Assembly: GCF_025947345.1 (NCBI RefSeq) | Contig: NZ_CP110011.1 | Coordinates: 2,852,001-2,916,000 of the forward strand | Length of the DNA: 64,000 bases | Direction of reading: 5' to 3' | Origin: Flavobacterium sp. N502536 | GTDB lineage: Bacteria > Bacteroidota > Bacteroidia > Flavobacteriales > Flavobacteriaceae | In this document: piece after piece, positions 18,148 to 25,851 of the stretch | Layout: each line of letters starts with the position of its first letter | How positions within the stretch are numbered: position 1 is the stretch's first letter | Made by a program: the position numbers and the translations under genes | The notes under the pieces: model-generated | What the model was told of the DNA's origin: nothing | What the model saw: the letters and a program-made list of their open reading frames with translations, nothing else | Database searches by the model: none

Positions 18148-19905
18148 CTAAACCGCTTCCTTATCAAAAATCAAATCCAAACCTCCCGAAATCAAATGGG
18201 CTACTTCCGGACGTTTCAGCTTCAACTGATCCAGATGAACTAAAACCTCCTGTAAAAGCTGTTTCTCATTGGAGTGTTCTAAAAGCTCGGTAATTTCAAC
18301 GGCCAGTAACCAATCATTAGGGTGGCTTTCTTTTAATTTGTAAAATACATCCTTTAATTCAGTCGTTGCCCCTTTATTTTCTCTAATCATACGAACAGTT
18401 TGATACAGGACTTCTAAGTCGTCACGTTCGTCTGAATGTTTTGCTTTTATAGTAGTTGTTTTGGGTACAGTATTGATCAGATCGAAACTATTTACATCGG
18501 CTGGACCAGAAAAAGCCGAAACGACTTTTTTACCAATCGCCATATCATAGTTCCCCCATTCAGGCTGAAACAAAAGGGTCTCTCCATGTGTTACCGTACA
18601 ATTTCTGAAACTGATCAGAATGATTTCACCATGCAGGTTTCTGGAGCCTGTAATGATTTCACCTTCAACAATAATATTACCTTCGAATTCTAATTTTACG
18701 GTTTCATTTTCTACAATCGAATAAGCCTGTAAATCCATTGGACTCATGTCTTCAATCGCCAGGTTAAAGCCTTTCAGTTTCCCAATCGGACTTCCGAATC
18801 CGTGTGGATGCGTTAAAGTTCCGTGACCAACCAATTCTTTTTCGCGGTACGATAAAGCCGTTTTTCCGGTAGTCTGAATGTATATTGGTTTTCCTTCATC
18901 TTCCAGAACATTGGTAAATACTCCTGAAACTTGTAAACCGGTACTCAGTTCAATAGTTCCTAAAGCATTGGAATGAATTAGTTTTTGTATTCCGGATAAA
19001 CCTCCGGTTCTTAAAGCCATTTTATTGGCAAATTCTTCTAAAACCAAACTCAAATAAGAAAAATTTGGTGTTACATAAAGCTGAGGCTGCAACTGGGTGA
19101 TATCAAAATTCTGATTGGCAGCAGAGATGTTATACGGGATTTTTTTCACATTATCCGTCATACACCAGGCACTTTCTCCGATAGAGGATAGTAAACCTGC
19201 GCCATATATTTTTGGATCTTCAACTGTTCCGATCAAACCATATTCTACCGTCCACCAATGCAGGTTTCGAATTTGGGCCATTTCAGACAATTCACCCATA
19301 TTGTTTTGTAAATCGGCAACCGCTTTTTCAGCTTCGTCTATTTTTTCCTGAGGCGTATCTTCGGCTTCTTTCAAAATAGAAAGCAGTCGGATCGCTTCAT
19401 ACATCTGATAATCTTTATGAGAGGAGATGGCTTTACAGCCAATTTCTCCAAAACGTCTTAAATACTCTGCATATTCCGGATTGGCAATAATAGGTGCATG
19501 ACCTGCGCCTTCATGGATAATATCTGGTGCCGGAGTATATTCGATATGTTCTAATTGACGAATGTCTGAAGCAATAACCAAAACGTTATACGCCTGAAAT
19601 TCCATAAAAGCATTCGGCGGAATAAATCCGTCTACTGCAACAGCTGCCCATCCAATTTCAGTTAGTATTCGATTCATTCCGTACATACTTGGAATGGAGT
19701 CAATTTCGATACCCGTTTTTTTCAAACCATCCAGATAAGAATGGTGTGCTACTCTTGAAAGATAATCTACATTTTTGCGCATCACATAGCGCCAAACCGC
19801 CTGATTAATTGGTGTGTAATCACCATAATCCTGAGGTTTAATAAATTGCTTTAAATGTTTAGGCAATCGCTCTAATAACGGGTTTGTTTCAATACTGGCA
19901 TTCAT
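18148..19905 (-). CDS. Aromatic amino acid hydroxylase (phenylalanine 4-monooxygenase-like), long form
   Basis: 585 residues. The iron-binding core shows PDIIHEGAGHAPI (His131, His136) and WWTVEYGLIG (Glu221), matching the 2-His-1-carboxylate triad of pterin-dependent hydroxylases, and IYGAGLLSSIGES follows as in PheA/PAH. Bacterial phenylalanine hydroxylases are usually about 260-300 residues with about 40 residues between the second His and the Glu. Here the gap is 85, through a charged helical insertion (about 175-210). About 220 residues follow the catalytic core, including a beta-rich part (about 330-450) that I do not recognise. It probably converts Phe to Tyr, but substrate is not proven. 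The gene is isolated and convergent with DUF4230. Confidence 0.87.
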   Translation of the reverse strand: MNASIETNPLLERLPKHLKQFIKPQDYGDYTPINQAVWRYVMRKNVDYLSRVAHHSYLDGLKKTGIEIDSIPSMYGMNRILTEIGWAAVAVDGFIPPNAFMEFQAYNVLVIASDIRQLEHIEYTPAPDIIHEGAGHAPIIANPEYAEYLRRFGEIGCKAISSHKDYQMYEAIRLLSILKEAEDTPQEKIDEAEKAVADLQNNMGELSEMAQIRNLHWWTVEYGLIGTVEDPKIYGAGLLSSIGESAWCMTDNVKKIPYNISAANQNFDITQLQPQLYVTPNFSYLSLVLEEFANKMALRTGGLSGIQKLIHSNALGTIELSTGLQVSGVFTNVLEDEGKPIYIQTTGKTALSYREKELVGHGTLTHPHGFGSPIGKLKGFNLAIEDMSPMDLQAYSIVENETVKLEFEGNIIVEGEIITGSRNLHGEIILISFRNCTVTHGETLLFQPEWGNYDMAIGKKVVSAFSGPADVNSFDLINTVPKTTTIKAKHSDERDDLEVLYQTVRMIRENKGATTELKDVFYKLKESHPNDWLLAVEITELLEHSNEKQLLQEVLVHLDQLKLKRPEVAHLISGGLDLIFDKEAV

Positions 19906-20049
19906 TTCGAAAACGTTGTAGATTAGAATGTAAAATTACAAATTAAAGATGCTAAATTTTGCTATTCTTCACAATTTTTTTAGTCGAAATGATTTTTTAT
20001 TGCATTTTTCGCGGATTTCTTTTACAACAGTAAAAAACAGAATTGCTGC

Positions 20050-20496
20050 CTAGCAATCGTTATTTTCATAATTTACTTTCTCGAGTGCCTTCTCGTATTT
20101 TTCAATCTCTTTTTTGGTCATTGAAGCCTCTTTCAGATCCACTTTTAATTGTTTTTTGCTGTCAGGACTAATCCATAAACCGCTAAAAGCAGTTCCTTCT
20201 TTTTTAAGAATAAACAAACCTGTAAAAGCATGTTCTACCAGTGCAAGCTGATTTTCGTTTTTGATGTTCTGAGTAATATCAAGCTGAATCCAATTGCCCG
20301 ATTTATCATAACGGTACATCGAGGTGTACATTAAATCGGCAGTGCATGGGTTTTCTTCGGCCTTGATGTAAAGGGTAACGTTTATTTTTCCGTCAACTGT
20401 TCCTTTGTACAAAGTGTTTTTTGCTGATTGTGCTTGTGTGAGGTTTAAAAAGAATAGAGATAATAAAAAAGAGAGTAGTAATTTTTTCATATTCAA
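20050..20496 (-). CDS. Small secreted hypothetical protein
   Basis: 148 residues with a clear signal peptide (MKKLLLSFLLSLFFLNLTQAQS). The mature part has KNTLYKGTVDGKINVTLYIKAEENPC and TGLFILKKEGTAFSGLWISPDSKKQLKVDLKE, a small beta-barrel-like pattern seen in many Bacteroidota periplasmic proteins of unknown function. Two ATGs lie two codons apart (20496 and 20490). No close neighbour suggests a pathway. Confidence 0.7.
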   Translation of the reverse strand: MNMKKLLLSFLLSLFFLNLTQAQSAKNTLYKGTVDGKINVTLYIKAEENPCTADLMYTSMYRYDKSGNWIQLDITQNIKNENQLALVEHAFTGLFILKKEGTAFSGLWISPDSKKQLKVDLKEASMTKKEIEKYEKALEKVNYENNDC

Positions 20497-20715
20497 ATGT
20501 GATAAGGGGTATAGGTTAGTGTAAATTTAATTTGTTGGGGGTGTAGGAGTGAAAAATGATTTGAGACACTAGGTGCATTTAAATGAAGTGAACCGCCTTT
20601 TTTAAGGGTTATAGAACCTGTGTTTCTATGGGTTTAAACATCAATTTTGGTTTAAAAATAGGGGATATTTTCTTCATGGCCAATAATGACTCCAACTAAT
20701 TGCAGCTTAAAAAAA

Positions 20716-21102
20716 TTAGTGGTTTTCGGGATTCCTGAAATAATCAATTTTATAATTGAACATGTACGCCATGTTAGCTGCCCGCATTTTTGCTTCCTCG
20801 GTTATAGTTCCTGAAAAAAGTCCATCGATAGAAGTGTTAAAGAGTAATGTCCAACGGTCAAAATGAGTTTTATCTACCGGTAATTGTTTGTGTGGAGGAA
20901 AAGGACTTCCCGAGTAAGCACGAACATCAAACAGTATCGTTTGCCAAAAGCCATACATTTTTTCTAAATGTTCAGGCCAGCGATCCTGCAATTTGCCATT
21001 AAAAATAGGGCCAAGTAAATCATCCTTTCTTACTTTATCGTAAAAGCTGTCTACCATTAATTTTATGTCTTCCAGGTTTGAGATGTCTTTAAGAGCTGCC
21101 AT
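20716..21102 (-). CDS. Group 3 truncated hemoglobin
   Basis: 128 residues, the full length of a truncated globin. Features fit the group 3 class: Tyr21 (likely B10), His45 (likely E7), WQTILFDVRAYSG and the likely proximal heme ligand His71 in FPPHKQLPV, followed by HFDRWTLLF. Group 3 globins bind O2 or NO and are tied to nitrosative or microaerobic stress in some bacteria; the role here is inferred. A -7 promoter element lies 25 nt upstream. It is a single-gene unit. Confidence 0.88.
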   Translation of the reverse strand: MAALKDISNLEDIKLMVDSFYDKVRKDDLLGPIFNGKLQDRWPEHLEKMYGFWQTILFDVRAYSGSPFPPHKQLPVDKTHFDRWTLLFNTSIDGLFSGTITEEAKMRAANMAYMFNYKIDYFRNPENH

Positions 21103-21486
21103 GTTTTCTTACTATAAATTGAAAGACAAAAATACGATTTACTTAGCTGTAATCGGTGATATTTATCATTTTCAGGTTATTTGTTCTGTTCAATGGAAAA
21201 TAGTTTCGCAGTACTCAAGAAGCAATTTTTAGAAGGAAATATTTCTTTTTGGCAGGGGAGAAATTGACGGAGTAGGATTTTGATTGATTTTTTCAGTTTT
21301 AATTATTTGTTAATCAAGTGTTTGTAAAATAAAAGGATAAGGTTTTGTAAAGGTGAGTTTTTGAAATGATGTGTATTTGTAAAGCTTTTAAATTGTTGAT
21401 TTAAAAGAAATTGACATAATATTGGATGGTATTAACAAAATTAATCTTAAAAAATAAGAAAAATTTAATTATCCAAAAACCAAAAA
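21103..21486. other. 384-bp divergent intergenic region (hemoglobin / GH30)
   Basis: Apart from the leftward -7 element at 21127-21134 nothing clear is visible: no exact TAnnTTTG rightward element, no repeat array and no small gene. It is AT-rich. Confidence 0.5.
21127..21134 (-). promoter_or_regulatory. Candidate -7 promoter element for the truncated hemoglobin
   Basis: The minus strand reads TATTTTTG (TAnnTTTG). No TTG at the expected -33 distance is visible. Confidence 0.45.
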
Positions 21487-23643
21487 ATGATGAACAAAAC
21501 TACCCCAAAATTACCAGAGAAAAGGAATCCTAAAGTATGGCTGTATGTCTTTTTTATGATTTCATTTACGATTAATATGATTGGTCAAACAGTTACTCCG
21601 TGGATAACCAGCGGCGATCAGACCAAATTATTGCAACAGCAGGCCACTGTAAGTTTCGGCACAAATTCCGGAAGTAATCCCTCTACTGTAACTGTTAATG
21701 CAGGAACAACCTATCAAACCATGGACGGTTTTGGCTATACGCTTACCGAAGGCAGTTGCGAAGTCATTAGCGGAATGGCGGCAACACAACAAAATCAGCT
21801 GTTGAATGATTTGTATCATCCGGTGACGGGTTTGAATGCCAGTGTAATTCGTATTAGTATAGGAGCTTCAGATTTAAGCAGTTCTTCGTACAGTTATAAT
21901 GAAACTTCGGGTGATGTGAATATGAATAATTTTAGTCTCAACGGACCAGATTTGACGTATTTGATTCCAATTATCAAGAAGATACAGCTTATTAATCCAA
22001 ACATCAAAATACTGGCAACTCCGTGGTCGGCACCAAGATGGATGAAAAGTAACAACTCATGGGTGGGCGGAAGTTTACAGACACAATATTATGCTGCTTA
22101 TGCGAGGTATTTTGTGAAATATTTTGCGGCCATGCAGGCACAGGGAATTTCGATTTGGGGCATCACACCTCAAAATGAACCCGAAAATCCACATAACGAA
22201 CCGAGTATGTTGATGAATTCGACAGAACAAAAGAATTTTATCAATACACAGCTTGGTCCACAGATGGCAGCAGCGGGTTATGGCAATATAAAAATTATAG
22301 CATTTGATCATAACTGCGACAATACAGCTTATCCTATTGATGTTTTGAACAACAGCAGTTATGTTGACGGCGCAGCATTTCATTTGTATTTGGGGAATAT
22401 CTCTGCGATGTCAACAGTGCGAAATGCAACAAACAAAAACGTTTATTTTACAGAGCAATACACCGGCTCAGGTGGAAGTTTTAGCGGTGATTTTGGCTGG
22501 CACATGCAAAACGTTGTGATTGGAAGTACCAATAACTGGGCAAAAACGGTTTTGGAATGGAATGCGGCAAATAATTCGGGTCTTGGACCGCGAACACCGG
22601 GCGGATGCAGTACCTGTTTAGGTGCAATTACCGTTAATAATAGTACAAGTTATACCAAAAATGTAGCTTATTATATTATTGGTCAAATCTCAAAATTTGT
22701 AAAACCCGGTGCAGTAAGAATTGGTTCGTCAAGTACTAGCGGAACAATTCAAACTGTAGGTTTTAAAAATCCCGATGGTTCTATTGCACTTGTAGTTTAT
22801 AATTCAGGATCGGCCAATACCATAAAAGTAGTTTCAGGAGCATCAGCATTTAATTATTCAGTTCCGGCATCATCAGCGGTTACTTTTAACTGGTCAGCAG
22901 GAGCACCGCCGTCAACTTCTTTTCCGGGCTACTATAATATTATTTCAAGAAACAGTAATAAAGGATTGGATGTTGCTGATAATTCGACAACAAGCGGAGG
23001 TCGCATTCAGCAGTATGACATTACTAACGGAGGAGGAAGCAACCAGCGTTGGAAGTTTGTTCCTGACGGAAGCGGCAATTACTACATTATTGCGAAATCG
23101 ACCGGGATGTATCTGGCAACTGAAAATAATAGTACTGCCGACGGGATAAAAGTGCAGCAAAAAACATTCTCCGCTTCAAACGAATTTAAATGGACCGTTA
23201 CAAGTGTTGGTGGAGGTTACTATCAGATTCTTAATGTGAATAGCGGGAAATCATTGGATGTTGAAAATGTTTCTACAGCAAATGGTGCAAATATCCAGGT
23301 GTGGGCATACGGAGGAGGTTTGAACCAACAATGGCAGCTGGTACAGGTTGAAGCTTCAACCGCCAAACAGGCTTTAACAGCCGAGACTGTGACGGTAAGC
23401 GAGACTGCTTTTTCTGCTTACATCAATTCGACAAATAATTATTTGAAAATCAATACCCCAAATTCAGGTGCAGGTGAAGTCGAAGTTTATGCGGTTACAG
23501 GTCAAAGTGTTTTAAAAAGAACCGTTGAATTTAGAAATGGAAATGAAACTGAGATCGAAATCTCAAAGTTGCCAAAAGGACTTTATGTGGTAAAAGTTAA
23601 AGACAGTAAAACGTCGTATGCTAAAAAAGTAGTAAAACAATAA
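21487..23643 (+). CDS. Secreted GH30 family glycoside hydrolase with ricin-type lectin and T9SS type A domains
   Basis: 718 residues. An N-terminal signal/anchor (about 17-33) is followed by a GH30 (beta/alpha)8 domain (about 65-480) with TMDGFGYTLTEGSCEV. The predicted acid/base Glu231 lies in TPQNEPENP and the nucleophile Glu323 in VYFTEQYTG. A ricin-B/CBM13 trefoil follows (about 485-630, with QRWKF and QQWQL motifs), then a C-terminal T9SS type A sorting domain (about 645-718; GEVEVYAVTGQSV, LPKGLYVVKV, KKVVKQ). GH30 enzymes of this look act on beta-1,6-glucan or glucosylceramide-like substrates; the exact specificity cannot be told. It is probably exported to the cell surface or medium. 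Two adjacent ATGs open the frame. Confidence 0.9.
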   Translation: MMNKTTPKLPEKRNPKVWLYVFFMISFTINMIGQTVTPWITSGDQTKLLQQQATVSFGTNSGSNPSTVTVNAGTTYQTMDGFGYTLTEGSCEVISGMAATQQNQLLNDLYHPVTGLNASVIRISIGASDLSSSSYSYNETSGDVNMNNFSLNGPDLTYLIPIIKKIQLINPNIKILATPWSAPRWMKSNNSWVGGSLQTQYYAAYARYFVKYFAAMQAQGISIWGITPQNEPENPHNEPSMLMNSTEQKNFINTQLGPQMAAAGYGNIKIIAFDHNCDNTAYPIDVLNNSSYVDGAAFHLYLGNISAMSTVRNATNKNVYFTEQYTGSGGSFSGDFGWHMQNVVIGSTNNWAKTVLEWNAANNSGLGPRTPGGCSTCLGAITVNNSTSYTKNVAYYIIGQISKFVKPGAVRIGSSSTSGTIQTVGFKNPDGSIALVVYNSGSANTIKVVSGASAFNYSVPASSAVTFNWSAGAPPSTSFPGYYNIISRNSNKGLDVADNSTTSGGRIQQYDITNGGGSNQRWKFVPDGSGNYYIIAKSTGMYLATENNSTADGIKVQQKTFSASNEFKWTVTSVGGGYYQILNVNSGKSLDVENVSTANGANIQVWAYGGGLNQQWQLVQVEASTAKQALTAETVTVSETAFSAYINSTNNYLKINTPNSGAGEVEVYAVTGQSVLKRTVEFRNGNETEIEISKLPKGLYVVKVKDSKTSYAKKVVKQ

Positions 23644-23684
23644 TTACAAATCCTAAGTTTAAGTAGTAATTTTATTTTGTTTTG

Positions 23685-23723
23685 AAACGGCTGTCTGATT
23701 TAAAATTCAGACAGCCGTTTGTA
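23685..23723. terminator. Bidirectional intrinsic terminator between GH30 gene and ilvA
   Basis: A perfect 14-bp stem (AAACGGCTGTCTGA / TCAGACAGCCGTTT) with an 8-nt loop lies between the convergent genes and ends 4 nt before the ilvA stop. Confidence 0.85.
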
Positions 23724-24968
23724 TTATCCTATCAGTTGCGTAAATAAATCCTGATTGTCGTTGAGGTATTGAAATTCAAAACCATTCTTAGTCATATTTA
23801 CTTTAATGGCAAGAATATCTTTTTTGTTTTTTAGCTCTAAACCAACGACTACAGAACCCACTTCGCGGCTGTTTTTCTTCGCAAACTGGAAATACGTGAT
23901 ATCGTCATCAGGGCCTAAAATGTTGTTTACAAATTCTTTTAAAGCCCCCGGACGCTGTGGAAACTGAATCATAAAATAATGCATCAGCCCTTCATACAGC
24001 AAAGAACGCTCTTTTATTTCGGCAGTTCTTTCAATATCATTATTGCTTCCGCTCACTACACAAACGACTTTTTTGCCTTTGATTTTATCTTTGTAAAAAT
24101 CCAAGGCAGCAATAGTAAGTGCTCCTGCGGGCTCTACGACCATAGCCTCTTCGTTGTACAAACGCAAAATCGTAGTACAGACTTTTCCTTCGGGAACCAG
24201 AACTATGTCGTCTAAATTATGACGACAGATTTCAAAAGTTTTATCGCCAACTTGTTTTACGGCAGCACCATCCACAAACTTGTCAATTGTTTTTAAAGCG
24301 GTGTTTTTCTTTTCCTCAATAGAGGTTTTCATCGATGGAGCTCCTTTGGGTTCAACGCCAATAATTTTTGTATTTGGACTCAGTTGTTTAAAAACTTCAG
24401 ACAGCCCCGAAGCCAGTCCACCACCGCCAATGGGCACAAAAACATAATCGATAGGCTCGTTGTAACTCTCTAAAATTTCCAATCCTACAGTTCCCTGACC
24501 GGCAATAACTTTATCGTCGTCAAAAGGGTGAATGAAGATCTTTTTGCTTTCGGCAGCATCTGCTGTGGCCGAGGCATAAGCATCATCAAAAGTATCTCCG
24601 GTAAGTACAATTTCAACAAACGATTTTCCAAACAGCTGTACTTGTTTTACTTTTTGCTTCGGAGTGGTTTTGGGCATGTATATTTTGCCTTTGATTTGCA
24701 AAAGATGGCAGGAATAAGCGACTCCCTGTGCATGATTTCCTGCACTCGCACATACAATTCCGCTTGCTTTTTCAGTTTCAGTTAACGAGGAAATCTTGTT
24801 GTAAGCCCCTCTGATTTTGTACGACCGAACAATTTGTAAATCTTCCCTTTTTAATAAAATGGTCGATTTAAACTCTTCCGAAAGATTTAAATTTTGGGTG
24901 AGTGGAGTAGCGGCAACTACATTTTCAAGTTGCTTTTTAGCAGCAAGTACTTCGTTAAATAAATTCAT
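23724..24968 (-). CDS. ilvA: Threonine ammonia-lyase (threonine dehydratase)
   Basis: 414 residues. This PLP fold-type II enzyme deaminates threonine to 2-oxobutyrate, the first step of isoleucine synthesis. The PLP lysine is Lys51 in SYKIRGAYNKI, with ASAGNHAQG (phosphate/substrate loop) and the Gly-rich PIGGGGLASG. A single C-terminal ACT-like regulatory domain (about 330-414; YFMIQFPQRPGALKEF) marks the shorter, one-ACT form. The gene stands apart from other ilv genes and has its own leader with an Ile-rich peptide and terminator (25058-25206), which strongly supports a biosynthetic, isoleucine-controlled role over a catabolic one. Confidence 0.95.
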   Translation of the reverse strand: MNLFNEVLAAKKQLENVVAATPLTQNLNLSEEFKSTILLKREDLQIVRSYKIRGAYNKISSLTETEKASGIVCASAGNHAQGVAYSCHLLQIKGKIYMPKTTPKQKVKQVQLFGKSFVEIVLTGDTFDDAYASATADAAESKKIFIHPFDDDKVIAGQGTVGLEILESYNEPIDYVFVPIGGGGLASGLSEVFKQLSPNTKIIGVEPKGAPSMKTSIEEKKNTALKTIDKFVDGAAVKQVGDKTFEICRHNLDDIVLVPEGKVCTTILRLYNEEAMVVEPAGALTIAALDFYKDKIKGKKVVCVVSGSNNDIERTAEIKERSLLYEGLMHYFMIQFPQRPGALKEFVNNILGPDDDITYFQFAKKNSREVGSVVVGLELKNKKDILAIKVNMTKNGFEFQYLNDNQDLFTQLIG

Positions 24969-25057
24969 AATGATTAAATTGTTTTTGCCACAGCTTAAAG
25001 GATTTGATAAGATTTTTAATCTGTGATAAAATGTTTTGCAATATTTTTTAAATAAAA

Positions 25058-25082
25058 AAAACCTCCCGTTGTGGGAGGTTTT
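25058..25082 (-). terminator. Attenuator terminator in the ilvA leader
   Basis: Read leftward, a 10-bp stem (AAAACCTCCC / GGGAGGTTTT) with a 5-nt loop is followed by TTTTATTT. It lies 43 nt after the leader peptide stop and 89 nt before the ilvA start, so it sits inside the ilvA transcript leader. It could also end readthrough from the DUF4136 gene upstream. Confidence 0.8.
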
Positions 25083-25123
25083 ATAAATTGTATTTTGTTT
25101 ACTTATTTACATATTACCTCGCC

Positions 25124-25145
25124 ATTATTGCTGAATTGCAATAAT
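25124..25145 (-). promoter_or_regulatory. Leader hairpin overlapping the Ile codons and stop of the ilvA leader peptide
   Basis: ATTATTGC and GCAATAAT form a perfect 8-bp stem with a 6-nt loop. The 5' arm contains Ile codons 13-14 of the leader peptide and the 3' arm its last codon and stop. A ribosome at the Ile codons would melt it. The following GAGGT (25116-25120) can pair with ACCTC in the terminator 5' arm (25075-25079), a possible but short antiterminator. Confidence 0.6.
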
Positions 25146-25181
25146 AGTAATAGAGATAATAATGTTATTTAAGTTTTTCAT
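25125..25181 (-). CDS. ilvA leader peptide (isoleucine-rich, attenuator)
   Basis: An 18-codon frame, MKNLNNIIISITIIAIQQ, ends in TAA. Seven of 18 codons are Ile (ATT six times, ATC once) and one is Leu; Thr occurs once. It lies between an exact TAnnTTTG promoter element (25199-25206) and an intrinsic terminator (25058-25082), in the same direction as ilvA. This order of promoter, regulatory-amino-acid-rich peptide, hairpin, terminator and biosynthetic gene is that of ribosome-mediated attenuation. Scarcity of charged tRNA-Ile should stall the ribosome on the peptide and allow ilvA transcription. Too short for ordinary gene callers. The peptide itself is unlikely to have another function. Confidence 0.8.
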   Translation of the reverse strand: MKNLNNIIISITIIAIQQ

Positions 25182-25198
25182 TTCAGATAATTGAATCG

Positions 25199-25206
25199 CA
25201 AATGTA
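25199..25206 (-). promoter_or_regulatory. -7 promoter element of the ilvA leader transcript
   Basis: The minus strand reads TACATTTG, exact TAnnTTTG, 17 nt before the leader peptide ATG and immediately downstream of the DUF4136 stop codon. No clear TTG is present at the -33 distance. Confidence 0.6.
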
Positions 25207-25210
25207 TGAA

Positions 25211-25750
25211 TTATTTTTTAACAGGAGGATATTGTGCTAAAATTTTAGTTACAAACTCAGCAACCTTTTCGTCTTTTTTAGCAACGTTTTTGGTTAAAGT
25301 TCCAACACCTTCTCCCTGCCAGATCATTTCTTTCTTTTTAGCATCAATCAGGTCAATGAATAAAGTTCCTTCGGTAGAAGTTGAAACGGTAGTCTGATTT
25401 CCTCCGTACATCATGTATGGATTCCATCCCCAACCCCAACCGTAACCCCAGCCGGCACTAAATTGATTTACATTTACTTGTTCCCTTGCTTTAGTAAAAA
25501 TATTCACTAATAAATCAGGGTTTTCGCTTTTGGTAAAACCTTTGGCTTGCATTTGATCATCGATGGCACGTAGAATACGTCTTTTATCCAAATCAGATAT
25601 TTCGACCTTATCAATTCCGGGCTTAAAGAAAGCATACGTTTTGTAAGGGGCAAAATCTACGTTTTTGTCGTAATCAGAGTAAACACTAACTGTGCTGCAT
25701 GATGCTAGTATTAAAAGCAAAAAAACGGGTACTAATTTGAATGTTTTCAT
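25211..25750 (-). CDS. DUF4136 domain-containing lipoprotein
   Basis: 179 residues. The lipoprotein signal has a lipobox (LILASC, Cys18), followed by STVSVYSDYDKNVDFAPYKTYAFF, the standard opening of DUF4136, and later LFIDLIDAKKKEMIWQGEG. A Gly/Trp/Tyr-rich insert (WGYGWGWGWNPYMMYGG) lies at about 115-131. The family is widespread in Gram-negative envelopes and has no assigned role. Its stop abuts the ilvA leader promoter. Confidence 0.88.
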   Translation of the reverse strand: MKTFKLVPVFLLLILASCSTVSVYSDYDKNVDFAPYKTYAFFKPGIDKVEISDLDKRRILRAIDDQMQAKGFTKSENPDLLVNIFTKAREQVNVNQFSAGWGYGWGWGWNPYMMYGGNQTTVSTSTEGTLFIDLIDAKKKEMIWQGEGVGTLTKNVAKKDEKVAEFVTKILAQYPPVKK

Positions 25751-25782
25751 ATGTTTAAAAATTTAATGTTCTCTTTGATCTG

Positions 25783-25848
25783 CCAGGCTGAGCTATTGGT
25801 CAGAATGAGCAATTGATTTGTCAGACTGAGCGTAGCCGAAGTCCCCTT
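25783..25848. repeat. CCTTCGACTTCGCTCAG-type dispersed repeat
   Basis: The plus strand contains CAGACTGAGCGTAGCCGAAG (about 25822-25841), preceded by related CTGAGC and CAGAATGAGC fragments. Its reverse complement matches the element CCTTCGACTTCGCTCAGG near 28118-28136. It lies between hutU and the DUF4136 gene. Confidence 0.6.
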
Positions 25849-25851
25849 TTT

